Assembly (NCBI RefSeq): GCF_009193325.2
Contig: NZ_CP059856.1
Span: 682,001-746,000, forward strand
DNA: 64,000 nucleotides
Direction of reading: 5' to 3'
From: Bacteroides zhangwenhongii
GTDB taxonomy: Bacteria > Bacteroidota > Bacteroidia > Bacteroidales > Bacteroidaceae
The first letter of the stretch is position 1, and every line of letters starts with the position of its first letter. The notes beneath the pieces are model-generated. The model saw only the letters and a list, made by a program, of their open reading frames with translations, was not told where the DNA came from and ran no database searches. Shown piece after piece: positions 17,268 to 25,948 of this stretch. The position numbers and the translations under genes are program-made.

Positions 17268-17611
17268 TGTCTGTTGCCGTTTTGAAGTTCCACGATGTTG
17301 TCTATCCTGCCGTAAATCACGTTTCTCAGTGCCGTCTTGTCCGCTGCCTGATACTCGCTCCACCTTCCGTATTGGCACACAAGGTAGGGTCGGAGCACAT
17401 CGGAGAAGTCGAATTTCCACCCCATGAGGGGTACTGCGGTCGTGAAGTAGGTGTTGAAGTTCACGTTGTGCGTGAGCCAATCCTTCTCCTCTCGGTTCAT
17501 CTTGCCTCCGTTGTTGAGTTTGTGGCGGAGTCTGTAAACCTTGCTGTCTTGAAGGGTGTCCAGTTCTGGAACTTCCCATTCGACGAATTTTGTTGCCATT
17601 GCTGTTGCCAT
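17264..17611 (-). CDS. Hypothetical ICE protein, first gene of the pcfJK operon
   Basis: A 115-residue protein (FVEWEVPELDTLQDSKVYRLRHKLNNGGKMNREEKDWL...). Two starts four codons apart (17611, 17599) are possible. The pattern of helix followed by 'NREEKDWLTHNVNFNTYF' recurs at this place in Bacteroides ICEs. No known function. It is the promoter-proximal gene of the minus-strand operon, so transcription must begin in the hairpin-rich region above 17611. Confidence 0.6.
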   Translation of the reverse strand: MATAMATKFVEWEVPELDTLQDSKVYRLRHKLNNGGKMNREEKDWLTHNVNFNTYFTTAVPLMGWKFDFSDVLRPYLVCQYGRWSEYQAADKTALRNVIYGRIDNIVELQNGNRQ

Positions 17612-17761
17612 ATCCGTTCTGTTTTTATTTTTATATGCGGATCCAAGAGCTGAGGGAGTTGAGTTTCAAAACTTCTTATCTGCCTCTCGGTTATCCGACA
17701 TTTTTTTTATGCGTCTTCCTGTCGCATCGGTCGTTTTCGTTTCGGTTGCCCCATCAAGGTA

Positions 17762-17862
17762 GGGATTCGGAAATGCAAGGTTTTTCGGGAAAAATACTAC
17801 CCGTAGGGCTGGAGATTTTTCCCGCAAACAGGAGGCTTGACCTTGCATTTCCGGCAAATCCC
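17762..17862. repeat. Very long nested hairpin (about 100 nt)
   Basis: Outer arms at 17762-17780 and 17841-17862 (GGGATTCGGAAATGCAAGG pairs with CCTTGCATTTCC...AATCCC) enclose a second perfect 10-bp stem (CGGGAAAAAT at 17786-17795 with ATTTTTCCCG at 17815-17824). Right after it is a TTACCTTTGC box (Bacteroides -7 type, TAnnTTTG). It lies upstream of the minus-strand operon, near the end of the ICE. Confidence 0.75.
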
Positions 17863-18021
17863 GGAGTTACCTTTGCAGCCGAACGAGAATGACCTCCTGA
17901 TGCGCCGTCTGGAAGTCGCAAAATGGAGGTAAGCGTAACAAGAGACAGATTGAATGGAACATCTCCTAAATGCGGAAACTGCATGAGAAAAGAAAACGTC
18001 CTCTAACTTGGAAGCTCGCTT

Positions 18022-18200
18022 GAAAGCGTGAACAAGCCGAAGCCCCACAAAAGAAGTATGCCCGTATATGCCTATCCGACTTGTTCGGACAGACACATAC
18101 AGGCATTCTTCTCCAGCTTCGGCGGTACGGACAGCCTATTGTGGCTCACTCGTGAGCGGCAAGTGGTTGGCTGTACCTATCTCAATTCCGCTTTCAACAA
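18022..18200. repeat. Structured tandem repeat, copy A
   Basis: About 179 bp, repeated as copy B 207 bp further on. It folds as nested inverted repeats: GCCGAAGC with GCTTCGGC outside, TGCC.GTAT with ATAC.GGCA inside, TCCGA/TCGGA around CTTGT at the tip, then a second arm with GCTCAC/GTGAGC inside GGTAC...GTACC. Frames crossing it in several registers look like by-products of the repeat. Confidence 0.8.
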
Positions 18201-18228
18201 AATGAAAAAGAGACAGAGGGAACAGACT

Positions 18229-18406
18229 GAAAGCGTGAAAAGCCGAAGCCCCACAAGAGAAGTGTGTCCGTATATGCCTATCCGACTTGTTCGGACAGAC
18301 ACATACGGACATTCTTCTTCGGCCTCGGCGGTACGGACAACCTTTTGTGGCTCACCTGTGAGCGGCAAGTGGTTGGCTGTACCTATCTCAGTTCCGCTTT
18401 CAACAA
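18229..18406. repeat. Structured tandem repeat, copy B
   Basis: Same fold as copy A. In the inner stem, TGCC/GGCA of copy A is TGTC/GACA in copy B, so a C-G pair became a T-A pair with pairing kept. Copy B also repairs a mismatch seen in copy A (TGTCCGTAT with ATACGGACA is perfect). Confidence 0.8.
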
Positions 18407-18445
18407 GAAACAAAAGGCGCAAGTGGTAAAGGCGGTTGTGCCGTA

Positions 18446-18510
18446 AGAAAGATAATCCGCACATCCATCGTCAAACCCTCGGTTTGATGCGGATATGCGG
18501 ACTTTCTTTC
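18446..18510. repeat. Long imperfect hairpin near the ICE end
   Basis: Arms GAAAG..TCCGCA..TCAAACC and GGTTTGA..TGCGGA..CTTTC meet at a CTC loop (18478-18480). This is the third strongly self-complementary block in the last 1.2 kb of the ICE. Confidence 0.65.
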
Positions 18511-18873
18511 AGCCATGCCGCCAGTGCCGATGACCGGCCCTTACCACGTAAGGGTGAATCATCAGCACGGTTTCACTTGCGCCAAGAAGAACAACAAAAA
18601 AAGAAAACGGCAAGACCCCGTAAAAGTACCTCTCTCGCATAGCCATGAAAGGGTTGTCCGATTGCCGATTGTCTAAACGAGAGTTTAGGCTTCAAAAGCT
18701 GACATTCCTTTCGGATATGCCATAGTAGGAAAGAGGTTGTCTGAACTCGTTTCAGCCAACGCCTTTCCTACATGAAAACTCACTTTTACGGAAGAACAGT
18801 AATGAACAGGTCAAGAAATCACGTTGAAAACAAAGAAAAACGAGCAATTCCTTGGCGTACCCGAATAAAAAGT
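18511..18873. other. Gene-less ICE terminal segment
   Basis: No convincing reading frame. It contains a loose inverted pair (AGTAGGAAAG near 18726 and CTTTCCTAC near 18763). Integrase arm-type sites would be expected here if the right attachment site is at 18874-18883, but I cannot define them. Confidence 0.45.
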
Positions 18874-18883
18874 GTACCTTTGC
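18874..18883. other. Candidate attachment core (attR) of the CTnDOT-type ICE
   Basis: The sequence GTACCTTTGC fits GTAnnTTTGC, the 10-bp core known at CTnDOT insertion sites. It lies where GC-rich ICE DNA gives way to AT-rich backbone, 280 bases from the end of the beta-galactosidase gene. The same string also fits a Bacteroides -7 promoter box, so the match alone is not proof. Confidence 0.55.
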
Positions 18884-19096
18884 AAATAGAGTTGTGAGGC
18901 GAAGTAAATCACAGAATATCAGTGCACTTGCACTTTCGCTAAATCGTTACCATAAATCCGCAACTCCTCCATTCTATTCTGATATTCAATCAGATACACG
19001 TTTTTTGATTATCCGTAGCAAAGATAAATATTAACTTGCATTTATAAGCTCCTTTTCTTGCAAAAGAAAAGGCCTTGCCTGTATTTATATATAAAA

Positions 19097-19135
19097 GCCA
19101 CCGGACGACTTTCGATAGAAGTGCAATCCGGTGGC
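19097..19135 (-). terminator. Terminator of the beta-galactosidase gene
   Basis: GCCACCGGA and TCCGGTGGC form a 9-bp stem. Read on the minus strand, the stem is followed by TTTTATAT. It lies 32 bases past the stop of the gene at 19167. Confidence 0.75.
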
Positions 19136-19166
19136 AGATTAAGATATTGTTTGTTTTTGAAATGTG

Positions 19167-21614
19167 TTATTTCGTTTGGATACGAATATTTCCAGCTTTC
19201 ACTCCGCTTGCTTTCGCTGTGAGTACGATTTCTCCGGCTGTTTCACCGGATTGTACTATGGCTGTCAGCATTCCGTTGAAGGCATGCATTTTCGGAAGAT
19301 GGAACTGCTCCAGATTTGTCGGGTCGCCATTAGCAGCGGCACGATACTTGCCTGCCCCTTTTACGGAGAAGTTTATCTGTCGGCTGTCAGCGGGACATAG
19401 ATTTCCATCTTTATCTACCACTTTGACGGTGATATAGGCTAAGTCTTTTCCGTCTGCTATCAGTTCGTTGCGGTTGCTCACCAGTTCGATGTGATGAGGC
19501 TTTCCGGCAGTGCGGACAATTTTTTCAGCTACTGCTTTTCCATCTTTATTGTAGGCCACTACTTTTATCTCGCCCGGTTCATATACAGCATCCATCCACA
19601 TTAGGCGGTAACGGTTTTTAAGCGAGCTGTTGTTTTTACTTTGTTTGCCGTAACTTTTACCGTTAATAAACAGTTCGGCCGTAGGATGGTTGGTGTATAC
19701 AAATACGGGAGTAACCTTCCCTTCACGTCCCGGCCATGTCCAGTGCGGCAGGACATGTAATGTTTCCGCATTTTTGTTCCATACACTGCGATAAAGATAG
19801 TAACGGTCTTTAGGGATACTGGCAAGGTCGATGATGCCGAACATTGAACTGTGATTAGGCCATGCGTTTGTATCGTATGGCGATGGTTCACCCAGATAAT
19901 CAAATCCTGTCCATACGAATTGTCCGATTGTCCAATGGTTGTCGTCAGCTAGCGCAAAGTCTTCGTCCGGAATATTTGACCAGGAACAGGCTTCCACATC
20001 GTATGAAGAGCATTGGTGGTCGTCGTAAGTGGCACTTTTTTTATCTTCCACAGGGAATTTGTATACTCCGCGTGAGCTGACGGTAGAAGCAGTTTCACTT
20101 CCTAAAATCAGATTTTGTGGGAGTTGGTCGTATGCCTCTTTATAGCGATGAGCCCGATAGTTAAGTCCCGGAATGTCGATCATAGCGGCAAATCCGTTGG
20201 CAAGTACGCAAGTCACTTGGTCCATTCCGCAGGTAACGGGACGGGTAGGGTCTTCACGATGGCAAATATCTTGCAGGAACTTGGCTACTTTATAACCGAC
20301 AGGACTGCATTGGGTCGGTACTTCATTTCCGATACTCCACATTACTACACACGGATTGTTCCGGTAATTATGAAGCATATTCACCATATCACGTTCTGCC
20401 CATTCATTGAAATAACGGTGATAACCGTTTTCACATTTGGCGATATCCCATTCATCAAATGGTTCAATCATCATCATAAATCCCATTTCGTCACATAAAG
20501 CTACAAGTTCGGGAGTCGGCATATTGTGAGAGGTACGGATGGCGTCACATCCCATATCTTTTAATAGTGTAAGCTGATGCCGGAGAGCGGCTACATTAAT
20601 AGCAGCACCCAACGGACCTAAATCATGGTGATTACATACTCCTTGAAACTTACGATGCTTTCCGTTCAGGTAGAATCCTTTGTCGGCAATATATTCAATA
20701 CTACGGATACCGAAACGTGTAGTGTAAGTATCTACCAGCTTATTGTCTGCGTAAATCTTGGAAACGGCTTTGTAGAGTGACGGATTCTCCGGTGACCAAA
20801 GTTCAGGCGCATTTACAATAAAATTCTGTTCGAATGGCTGTCCATGATTAATGCGGCTTGTATTTTCTTTGCGGGTAACGACTTTTCCATCAGGAGAAAG
20901 AATCTCCGTTTCGATACGGAGTTGTGTTTTCTCGCCTGCATTCTCAATTTTCGTTTGAAGGCGTATGGATGCAAAGTCCTTGTCGACATGAGGTGTTGTG
21001 ATTTGTGTTCCCCATACGGGTACATGAATTTTGTCTGTTACAATCAGATGTACATTACGGTATAAACCAGCTCCCGGATACCAGCGTGAAGATTGTGGAC
21101 GGTTTTCCAAACGTACGGCGAGTGTATTCTTTTTTCCATCTTTGTTGAGGAAAGGAGTTACATTGCAGTGGAAGGAGTTGTAGCCGAAAGGCCAGAAACA
21201 AGCTTCCTTTCCGTTTACATAGACACGTGCCTCGCTCATAGCCCCATCAAAAAGAAGTGTTACTTCTTTGTCGGCAGGAGCGTCAAAACTTGTTCGATAC
21301 CAGCCTGTGCCTACGTATGGCAGTCCGCCGGTGCGTCCGGTTTTCAAGGAAGCTTTTTTCTCGAAGTTCTGTGTGACTGCTACATTTTGTAGATCATTGT
21401 TTACATCAAACGGACCGAAGATTGCCCAATCATGTGGAATAACAACCGATTCCCATTGGATATCATTAAACTCCGGCTGGCTGGCTTCTTTGAAATCTCC
21501 TTTACTGAATTTCCAGTCCTTTTCGAGTAGTGTCTCGCTGCGTTGTGCTTGCAATGTGCAGGCAACGCCCATCAAAAGTACAGTTAATAACTGTTTGAGA
21601 TGTTTCATGTTCAT
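19167..21614 (-). CDS. Secreted beta-galactosidase-like glycoside hydrolase, family GH2
   Basis: An 815-residue protein with a signal peptide (QLLTVLLMGVACTLQAQ), so exported to the periplasm. The order is that of GH2: sugar-binding jelly-roll domain (about 25-195), immunoglobulin-like domain (about 200-300), TIM barrel (about 305-600) and a C-terminal Ig-like part. The acid/base is Glu431 in MWSIGNE, the nucleophile Glu507 in ILGSE. Two starts (21614, 21608) are two codons apart. GH2 members with this layout release terminal beta-linked galactose from glycans, but beta-glucuronidase or other specificity cannot be excluded. It stands alone between the ICE end and a divergent lipoprotein gene. 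Confidence 0.88.
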   Translation of the reverse strand: MNMKHLKQLLTVLLMGVACTLQAQRSETLLEKDWKFSKGDFKEASQPEFNDIQWESVVIPHDWAIFGPFDVNNDLQNVAVTQNFEKKASLKTGRTGGLPYVGTGWYRTSFDAPADKEVTLLFDGAMSEARVYVNGKEACFWPFGYNSFHCNVTPFLNKDGKKNTLAVRLENRPQSSRWYPGAGLYRNVHLIVTDKIHVPVWGTQITTPHVDKDFASIRLQTKIENAGEKTQLRIETEILSPDGKVVTRKENTSRINHGQPFEQNFIVNAPELWSPENPSLYKAVSKIYADNKLVDTYTTRFGIRSIEYIADKGFYLNGKHRKFQGVCNHHDLGPLGAAINVAALRHQLTLLKDMGCDAIRTSHNMPTPELVALCDEMGFMMMIEPFDEWDIAKCENGYHRYFNEWAERDMVNMLHNYRNNPCVVMWSIGNEVPTQCSPVGYKVAKFLQDICHREDPTRPVTCGMDQVTCVLANGFAAMIDIPGLNYRAHRYKEAYDQLPQNLILGSETASTVSSRGVYKFPVEDKKSATYDDHQCSSYDVEACSWSNIPDEDFALADDNHWTIGQFVWTGFDYLGEPSPYDTNAWPNHSSMFGIIDLASIPKDRYYLYRSVWNKNAETLHVLPHWTWPGREGKVTPVFVYTNHPTAELFINGKSYGKQSKNNSSLKNRYRLMWMDAVYEPGEIKVVAYNKDGKAVAEKIVRTAGKPHHIELVSNRNELIADGKDLAYITVKVVDKDGNLCPADSRQINFSVKGAGKYRAAANGDPTNLEQFHLPKMHAFNGMLTAIVQSGETAGEIVLTAKASGVKAGNIRIQTK

Positions 21615-21646
21615 TTTTGCTTTTCAGGTATAAAGTTTTTGGTGTG

Positions 21647-21654
21647 CAAATGTA
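21647..21654 (-). promoter_or_regulatory. Bacteroides -7 box of the beta-galactosidase gene
   Basis: TACATTTG on the minus strand (TAnnTTTG), 33 bases upstream of the start. No convincing -33 TTG at 19-21 bp spacing. Confidence 0.55.
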
Positions 21655-21733
21655 GGAAAAATGTCGGTTACACTTGTAAATATCCGCTTCTTTTTGTTCC
21701 TTTGTTACCTATTTATAAACGGAAAGCTTATAT

Positions 21734-22285
21734 ATGAGAATACTAATTTATTTGCTTTTGTTGCCATTAATGGTGGTTGTGGTTGCCTGTGGCGGCAAAA
21801 AAGGAGTTTCAGACAAAGAGTCGGTATTAGCGACAATGGATAGTGTGGATGCTCACGGATTGCAACGTATGCAGACTTCCAAAAGCGAAACGGACTTTAA
21901 ATTTAAAGGAAAAGATTACCATTCCATTGTTTCACGTACTCCGGACGAAAGTTTGCCTCATATCAAGAATGAAATGGGAGATACCTATGTAGACAATAAG
22001 ATCGTACTGCGTCTGATGCGCGGAAACGAGAAAGTTTTTGATAAGACGTTTACCAAGAATGATTTCTCTTCTGTGGTAGACGCGAAATTCCTGTCGAACT
22101 CTATTCTGGAAGGAATCGTATATGATAAGACTACTTCGCAAGGGATAGTGTATGCCGCAAGTGTCTGTTATCCGCAGACAGATTTGTATATGCCGCTCTC
22201 TATAACAATCACTTCAGACGGGAAAATGAATATAAAGAAAGTGGATATGCTTGAAGAAGAATATGATGATATCCCGTCTAATTAG
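21734..22285 (+). CDS. DUF4738-type lipoprotein
   Basis: A 183-residue protein with a lipobox (VVVACGG, Cys at about residue 19) after a short hydrophobic leader, hence a lipoprotein of the periplasmic side or cell surface. The mature part (VDNKIVLRLMRGNEKVFDKTFTKNDFSSVVDAKFLSN) is beta-rich and fits DUF4738, a Bacteroides family of unknown role. Divergent from the beta-galactosidase gene with 119 bases between. Confidence 0.72.
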   Translation: MRILIYLLLLPLMVVVVACGGKKGVSDKESVLATMDSVDAHGLQRMQTSKSETDFKFKGKDYHSIVSRTPDESLPHIKNEMGDTYVDNKIVLRLMRGNEKVFDKTFTKNDFSSVVDAKFLSNSILEGIVYDKTTSQGIVYAASVCYPQTDLYMPLSITITSDGKMNIKKVDMLEEEYDDIPSN

Positions 22286-22371
22286 CTCTTTGGATAGATA
22301 TCGACAATGGAATTGCACAAATGTGAAAACATTTGAGACAAACGGAAGGCGACCTATATGGTTGCCTTTTG

Positions 22372-22379
22372 TATTTTTG
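22372..22379 (+). promoter_or_regulatory. Candidate -7 box of the heparin lyase gene
   Basis: TATTTTTG (TAnnTTTG) 30 bases upstream of the ATG. No clear -33 TTG partner. Confidence 0.45.
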
Positions 22380-22409
22380 CACCGTTAAAAACTTAATACC
22401 AACCATAGA

Positions 22410-23588
22410 ATGAAGAAAAACATTTTGGCTATCTGCGTGGTAGCAGTAAGCTGTACGGCACTGAACGCTCAAACAAAGAATACGCAAACATTGGTTCCGC
22501 TGACTGAACGGGTAAACGTACAGGCAGATTCGGCACGTGTTAATCAGATTATAGACGGTTGCTGGGTAGCAGTCGGCTCTAAAAAGTCCCATGCCATTCA
22601 GCGGGATTTTACCCGTATGTTTAACGGAAAGCCTTCTTATCGTTTTGAACTGAAAGAAGACGATAATACACTGTCGGGATATGCCAAAGGTGAGACCAAG
22701 GGACGTGCGGAGTTCTCTTACTGTTATGCAACATCCGATGATTTTAAAGGGAAACTTGCCGATACCTATAAGAAAGCGCAAATTATGAAAACCGTGTATC
22801 ATCACGGGAAAGGAGCTTGCCCGCAAGGCTCTTCACGTGATTATGAGTTTTCGGTATACATCCCTTCTACATTGGGCAGTGATGTTTCCACTATTTTTGC
22901 TCAATGGCATGGAATGCCGGACCGTACATTGGTTCAGACTCCACAAGGAGAAGTGAAGACGCTGACAGTCGATGAATTTATAGAATTGGAAAAGACTACT
23001 ATTTTTAAGAAAAATGTGGGCCACGAGAAAAAGGCCAAGTTGGACAAGCAAGGTAACCCCGTAAAAGATAAACATGGCAATCCTGTATATACAGCCGGAA
23101 AAGCTAATGGATGGTTGGTTGAACAAGGGGGCTATCCTCCATTGGCATTCGGATTCTCCGGAGGATGGTTTTATATCAAAGCAAACTCTGACCGTAGATG
23201 GCTGACCGACAAAGATGACCGTTGCAATGCAAATGTAGAAAAAACACCTGTCATGAAACCGGTGACTTCTGAATATAAGTCATCGACTATCGCTTACAAA
23301 ATGCCTTTTGCCGATTTCCCGAAAGATTGTTGGATTACATTCCGTATCCATATTGATTGGACTGTCTACGGGAAAGAGGCTGAGACAATTGTAAAGCCGG
23401 GTATGCTTGATGTACAGATGAATTATCAGGACAAAGGTAAAAAGGTTAGTAGACACCTTGTAGACAATGAGCAGATTCTGATTGGACGTAACGACAAAGA
23501 TGGCTACTATTTTAAATTTGGTATTTATAGGGTAGGTAACAGCACCAAACCGGTGTGTTACAATCTGGCAGGTTATTCGGAAAAGTAA
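22410..23588 (+). CDS. hepI: Heparin lyase I (polysaccharide lyase family 13)
   Basis: A 392-residue secreted protein (leader ILAICVVAVSCTALNAQ). It cleaves heparin and highly sulfated heparan sulfate by beta-elimination in the periplasm. The beta-jelly-roll signature IFAQWHGMPD carries the catalytic His (residue 167 here) and GIYRVGN the catalytic Tyr (373 here). If the first 16 residues are dropped these become 151 and 357, the numbers I recall for the B. thetaiotaomicron enzyme of known structure. Basic residues (HHGKGACPQGSSRD) line the binding cleft. It stands alone here without the SusC/SusD pair or other heparin enzymes next to it. Confidence 0.93.
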   Translation: MKKNILAICVVAVSCTALNAQTKNTQTLVPLTERVNVQADSARVNQIIDGCWVAVGSKKSHAIQRDFTRMFNGKPSYRFELKEDDNTLSGYAKGETKGRAEFSYCYATSDDFKGKLADTYKKAQIMKTVYHHGKGACPQGSSRDYEFSVYIPSTLGSDVSTIFAQWHGMPDRTLVQTPQGEVKTLTVDEFIELEKTTIFKKNVGHEKKAKLDKQGNPVKDKHGNPVYTAGKANGWLVEQGGYPPLAFGFSGGWFYIKANSDRRWLTDKDDRCNANVEKTPVMKPVTSEYKSSTIAYKMPFADFPKDCWITFRIHIDWTVYGKEAETIVKPGMLDVQMNYQDKGKKVSRHLVDNEQILIGRNDKDGYYFKFGIYRVGNSTKPVCYNLAGYSEK

Positions 23589-23723
23589 CTCCGGATAACA
23601 AGTAGCTGTTAGAGAAAGTTAAAGATTGGCAAACTCATAATATTCCAGAATCTTTTCAGGTTCTATATCGTTATTTGCATTATAAAAACAAAGTGTAATA
23701 TTAATGCTAAAAGGATAACGATT

Positions 23724-24170
23724 ATGAAGAAGATTTTATCTTTACTTGTATTGGCTATAGTGGCCGTGCAGTTCTCGTTCGCAGCTGATGTGATAACTAA
23801 AGACATCAACCAATTGCCGCTTCCTGCGCGGAATTTTATCAATCGTCATTTCACAAAGCCTGAGGTTGCTCAGATTAAGATTGATAAGGATCTGATGGAG
23901 TCCACTAAGTATGAAGTCTTATTAATGGATGGTACGGAGATCGATTTTGACAGTAAGGGGAATTGGGAGGAAGTTAGCGCTAAGAAAGGAAAGACTGTTC
24001 CTGCAACTGTTGTTCCGGGATTTGCTGCCAATTATCTGAAGACTCATAATTTTGTGAGTGAAGGTGTGACGAAAGTAGAACGTGACCGTAAGGGGTACGA
24101 AATCGAATTGTCTACCGGAATATCTTTCAAGTTTGACAAGAAAGGCAAATTTTTGAAAGCGGATGATTGA
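23724..24170 (+). CDS. PepSY-like periplasmic protein (DUF2874)
   Basis: A 148-residue secreted protein ([18 protein letters not shown]). Two PepSY-like repeats can be seen: one with [22 protein letters not shown] (about 62-85) and one with [23 protein letters not shown] (about 125-147). This BLIP-like fold is common in Bacteroides periplasmic proteins that bind peptides or sense the envelope. Exact function unknown. It precedes another PepSY-like gene by 38 bases. Confidence 0.82.
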   Translation: MKKILSLLVLAIVAVQFSFAADVITKDINQLPLPARNFINRHFTKPEVAQIKIDKDLMESTKYEVLLMDGTEIDFDSKGNWEEVSAKKGKTVPATVVPGFAANYLKTHNFVSEGVTKVERDRKGYEIELSTGISFKFDKKGKFLKADD

Positions 24171-24208
24171 GTAGTTATATGTAGATAAACCTAAACCGGA
24201 AGATTGTT

Positions 24209-24712
24209 ATGTGGAAATTTAAGTTTGGCTTATGGGCAGTGGTTTTGATAACCTCTGTCTTTTCTTTCAGCGCATGTGGTGACGATGATGATAATGATAC
24301 TTTTGTTCCTCCTGCTAATATTGAGGCGGCTTTGAAACAATTGTATCCGGGTGCGCAGAATATAGAATGGGAAGTGAAAGGTGTTTATTATGTAGCTGAT
24401 TGCTGGGTGACCGGTGATGAACTGGAAGTCTGGTTTGATGCGAATGCCAATTGGGTGATGACGGAGAATGAATTGGATAATGTTAATCAGTTGGTACCGG
24501 CTGTTTATACTGCCTTTATGGATTCTAACTATAGTACATGGGTAGTGACGGATGTGTATGTTTTGACTTATCCTTTGAACCCGACTACCTCTGTCATTCA
24601 AGTAAAACAGGGTAGCCAGCGCTATTCACTTTATTTCTCACAGGAAGGCGGATTGCTCCATGAAAAAAATATTAGTAATGGAGATGATACCAATTGGCCG
24701 CCAACTGAGTAG
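24209..24712 (+). CDS. PepSY-like lipoprotein (DUF2874)
   Basis: A 167-residue lipoprotein (lipobox SFSACGDD). Again two PepSY-like units: PGAQNIEWEVKGVYYVADC...VWFDANANWVMTEN and the C-terminal VIQVKQGSQRYSLYFSQEGGLLHEKN. It is a diverged relative of the gene just upstream and likely its operon partner. It ends 8 bases from the convergent sdaA stop, with no hairpin between. Confidence 0.8.
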   Translation: MWKFKFGLWAVVLITSVFSFSACGDDDDNDTFVPPANIEAALKQLYPGAQNIEWEVKGVYYVADCWVTGDELEVWFDANANWVMTENELDNVNQLVPAVYTAFMDSNYSTWVVTDVYVLTYPLNPTTSVIQVKQGSQRYSLYFSQEGGLLHEKNISNGDDTNWPPTE

Positions 24713-24720
24713 GTGAATTG

Positions 24721-25929
24721 TTACATCTGTTGGTAGTCTTTAGCCAATCCTCCTTCGCTTGTTTCTTTATAGAGGGATGGAAGGTCATGACCGGTTTGTT
24801 TCATCACTTGCACAACCTTATCGAAAGAAACGCGGTGCATACCGTCTGTAAAAGCAGAATAAAGGTTAGCGTCCAGCGCACGTGCTGCGGCATAAGCGTT
24901 TCTCTCGATACAGGGAATTTGTACTAATCCGCATACCGGGTCGCAAGTCATTCCCAAGTGGTGTTCCAATCCCATTTCTGCTGCATATTCAATTTGTGCG
25001 GGGCTACCTCCGAATAGTTGGTTGGCAGCGGCTGAAGCCATAGCACAGGCAACGCCTACCTCTCCTTGACAACCTACCTCCGCGCCTGAGATGGATGCAT
25101 TGAATTTAACGATATTACCGATAAGCCCTGCTGTTGCCAACGCGCGTAAAATGCGCATATCACTGAAATCACGGCTTTTCTGAAGGTGATAAAGTACTGC
25201 AGGCATTACACCGCAGGAACCACAGGTAGGTGCAGTTACAATCTTGCCACCGGAAGCATTTTCTTCACTTACTGCCAATGCGTATGAAAAAACAAGCCCT
25301 CTGGATTGGAGAGATTGCTTGTATCCGGTGGCGCGTATATAATAGGTCGAAGCTTTTCGTCTGAGATTTAACGGTCCTGGCAGCACGCCTTCCGCTTCCA
25401 GACCACGATGAATGGCGTCTTTCATTGTAGTCCATACCTCTGCCAGATAATCCCAGATATCTTCGTTCTCACATTCTTTTACGTATTCCCAATAACTTTT
25501 TCCTGTACGTTCACACCATTGCAGAATCTCGGTCATGTTGTTCATCCCATATACTTCCGGGCTTTCGATAGTCGGGCTGTCGTTGTTTTCTGCCAGTGCA
25601 CCGCCACCGATACTATAAACCGTCCAATTTTCGAGTACCTTGTTACTGGTGTCGAAAGCAGCAAATGTCATTCCATTCGGATGGAACGGCAGGAAAACTT
25701 TGGGTTGCCACACGATTTCTACCGGAGCAACCGCCTGCAGGGTGTCTATAATGGCCACATCTGTCATGTGCCCTTTACCCGTAGCGGCTAGGCTGCCATA
25801 AAGGGTTACTTTAAAAGAAGCTGCGTCCGGATGACGTTCCAAAAACATTTCTGCGGCTTTACGCGGTCCCATAGTGTGGCTGCTGGAAGGACCTGTACCT
25901 ATTCTATATAGCTCTTTAATTGATTTCAT
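24721..25929 (-). CDS. sdaA: L-serine ammonia-lyase, iron-sulfur type, single chain
   Basis: A 402-residue cytoplasmic enzyme that turns L-serine into pyruvate and ammonia. The N-terminal SDH-beta domain starts [17 protein letters not shown], the C-terminal SDH-alpha domain has [13 protein letters not shown] and [18 protein letters not shown], whose cysteines hold the oxygen-sensitive 4Fe-4S cluster. Size and order fit the single-chain type. It lies 19 bases after corA and is the last gene of mutS2-corA-sdaA. Confidence 0.95.
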   Translation of the reverse strand: MKSIKELYRIGTGPSSSHTMGPRKAAEMFLERHPDAASFKVTLYGSLAATGKGHMTDVAIIDTLQAVAPVEIVWQPKVFLPFHPNGMTFAAFDTSNKVLENWTVYSIGGGALAENNDSPTIESPEVYGMNNMTEILQWCERTGKSYWEYVKECENEDIWDYLAEVWTTMKDAIHRGLEAEGVLPGPLNLRRKASTYYIRATGYKQSLQSRGLVFSYALAVSEENASGGKIVTAPTCGSCGVMPAVLYHLQKSRDFSDMRILRALATAGLIGNIVKFNASISGAEVGCQGEVGVACAMASAAANQLFGGSPAQIEYAAEMGLEHHLGMTCDPVCGLVQIPCIERNAYAAARALDANLYSAFTDGMHRVSFDKVVQVMKQTGHDLPSLYKETSEGGLAKDYQQM

Positions 25930-25948
25930 GACTGATGATATATTTTCG

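Larger units (their letters stand above)
1..18883. mobile_element. Right-hand part of a CTnDOT-family ICE (conjugative transposon)
   Basis: The traA to traQ order, the GC-rich composition, the convergent pcfJ/pcfK operon and a terminal GTAnnTTTGC core are those of Bacteroides CTnDOT/CTnERL-type elements, whose tra operon lies at the end opposite the integrase. The integrase, mobilization, excision and regulatory genes must lie left of the window. All transfer genes seen here are open, so the transfer apparatus looks intact. The exact right boundary is inferred from the core motif and the change in composition just before the beta-galactosidase gene. Confidence 0.85.

Noticed and set aside
18028..18429. 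A 133-codon plus-strand frame across the tandem repeats
   Set aside because: It follows the repeat copies in shifted register, has no recognised domain, and the palindromic pairing with a compensatory change explains the conservation better than protein coding.
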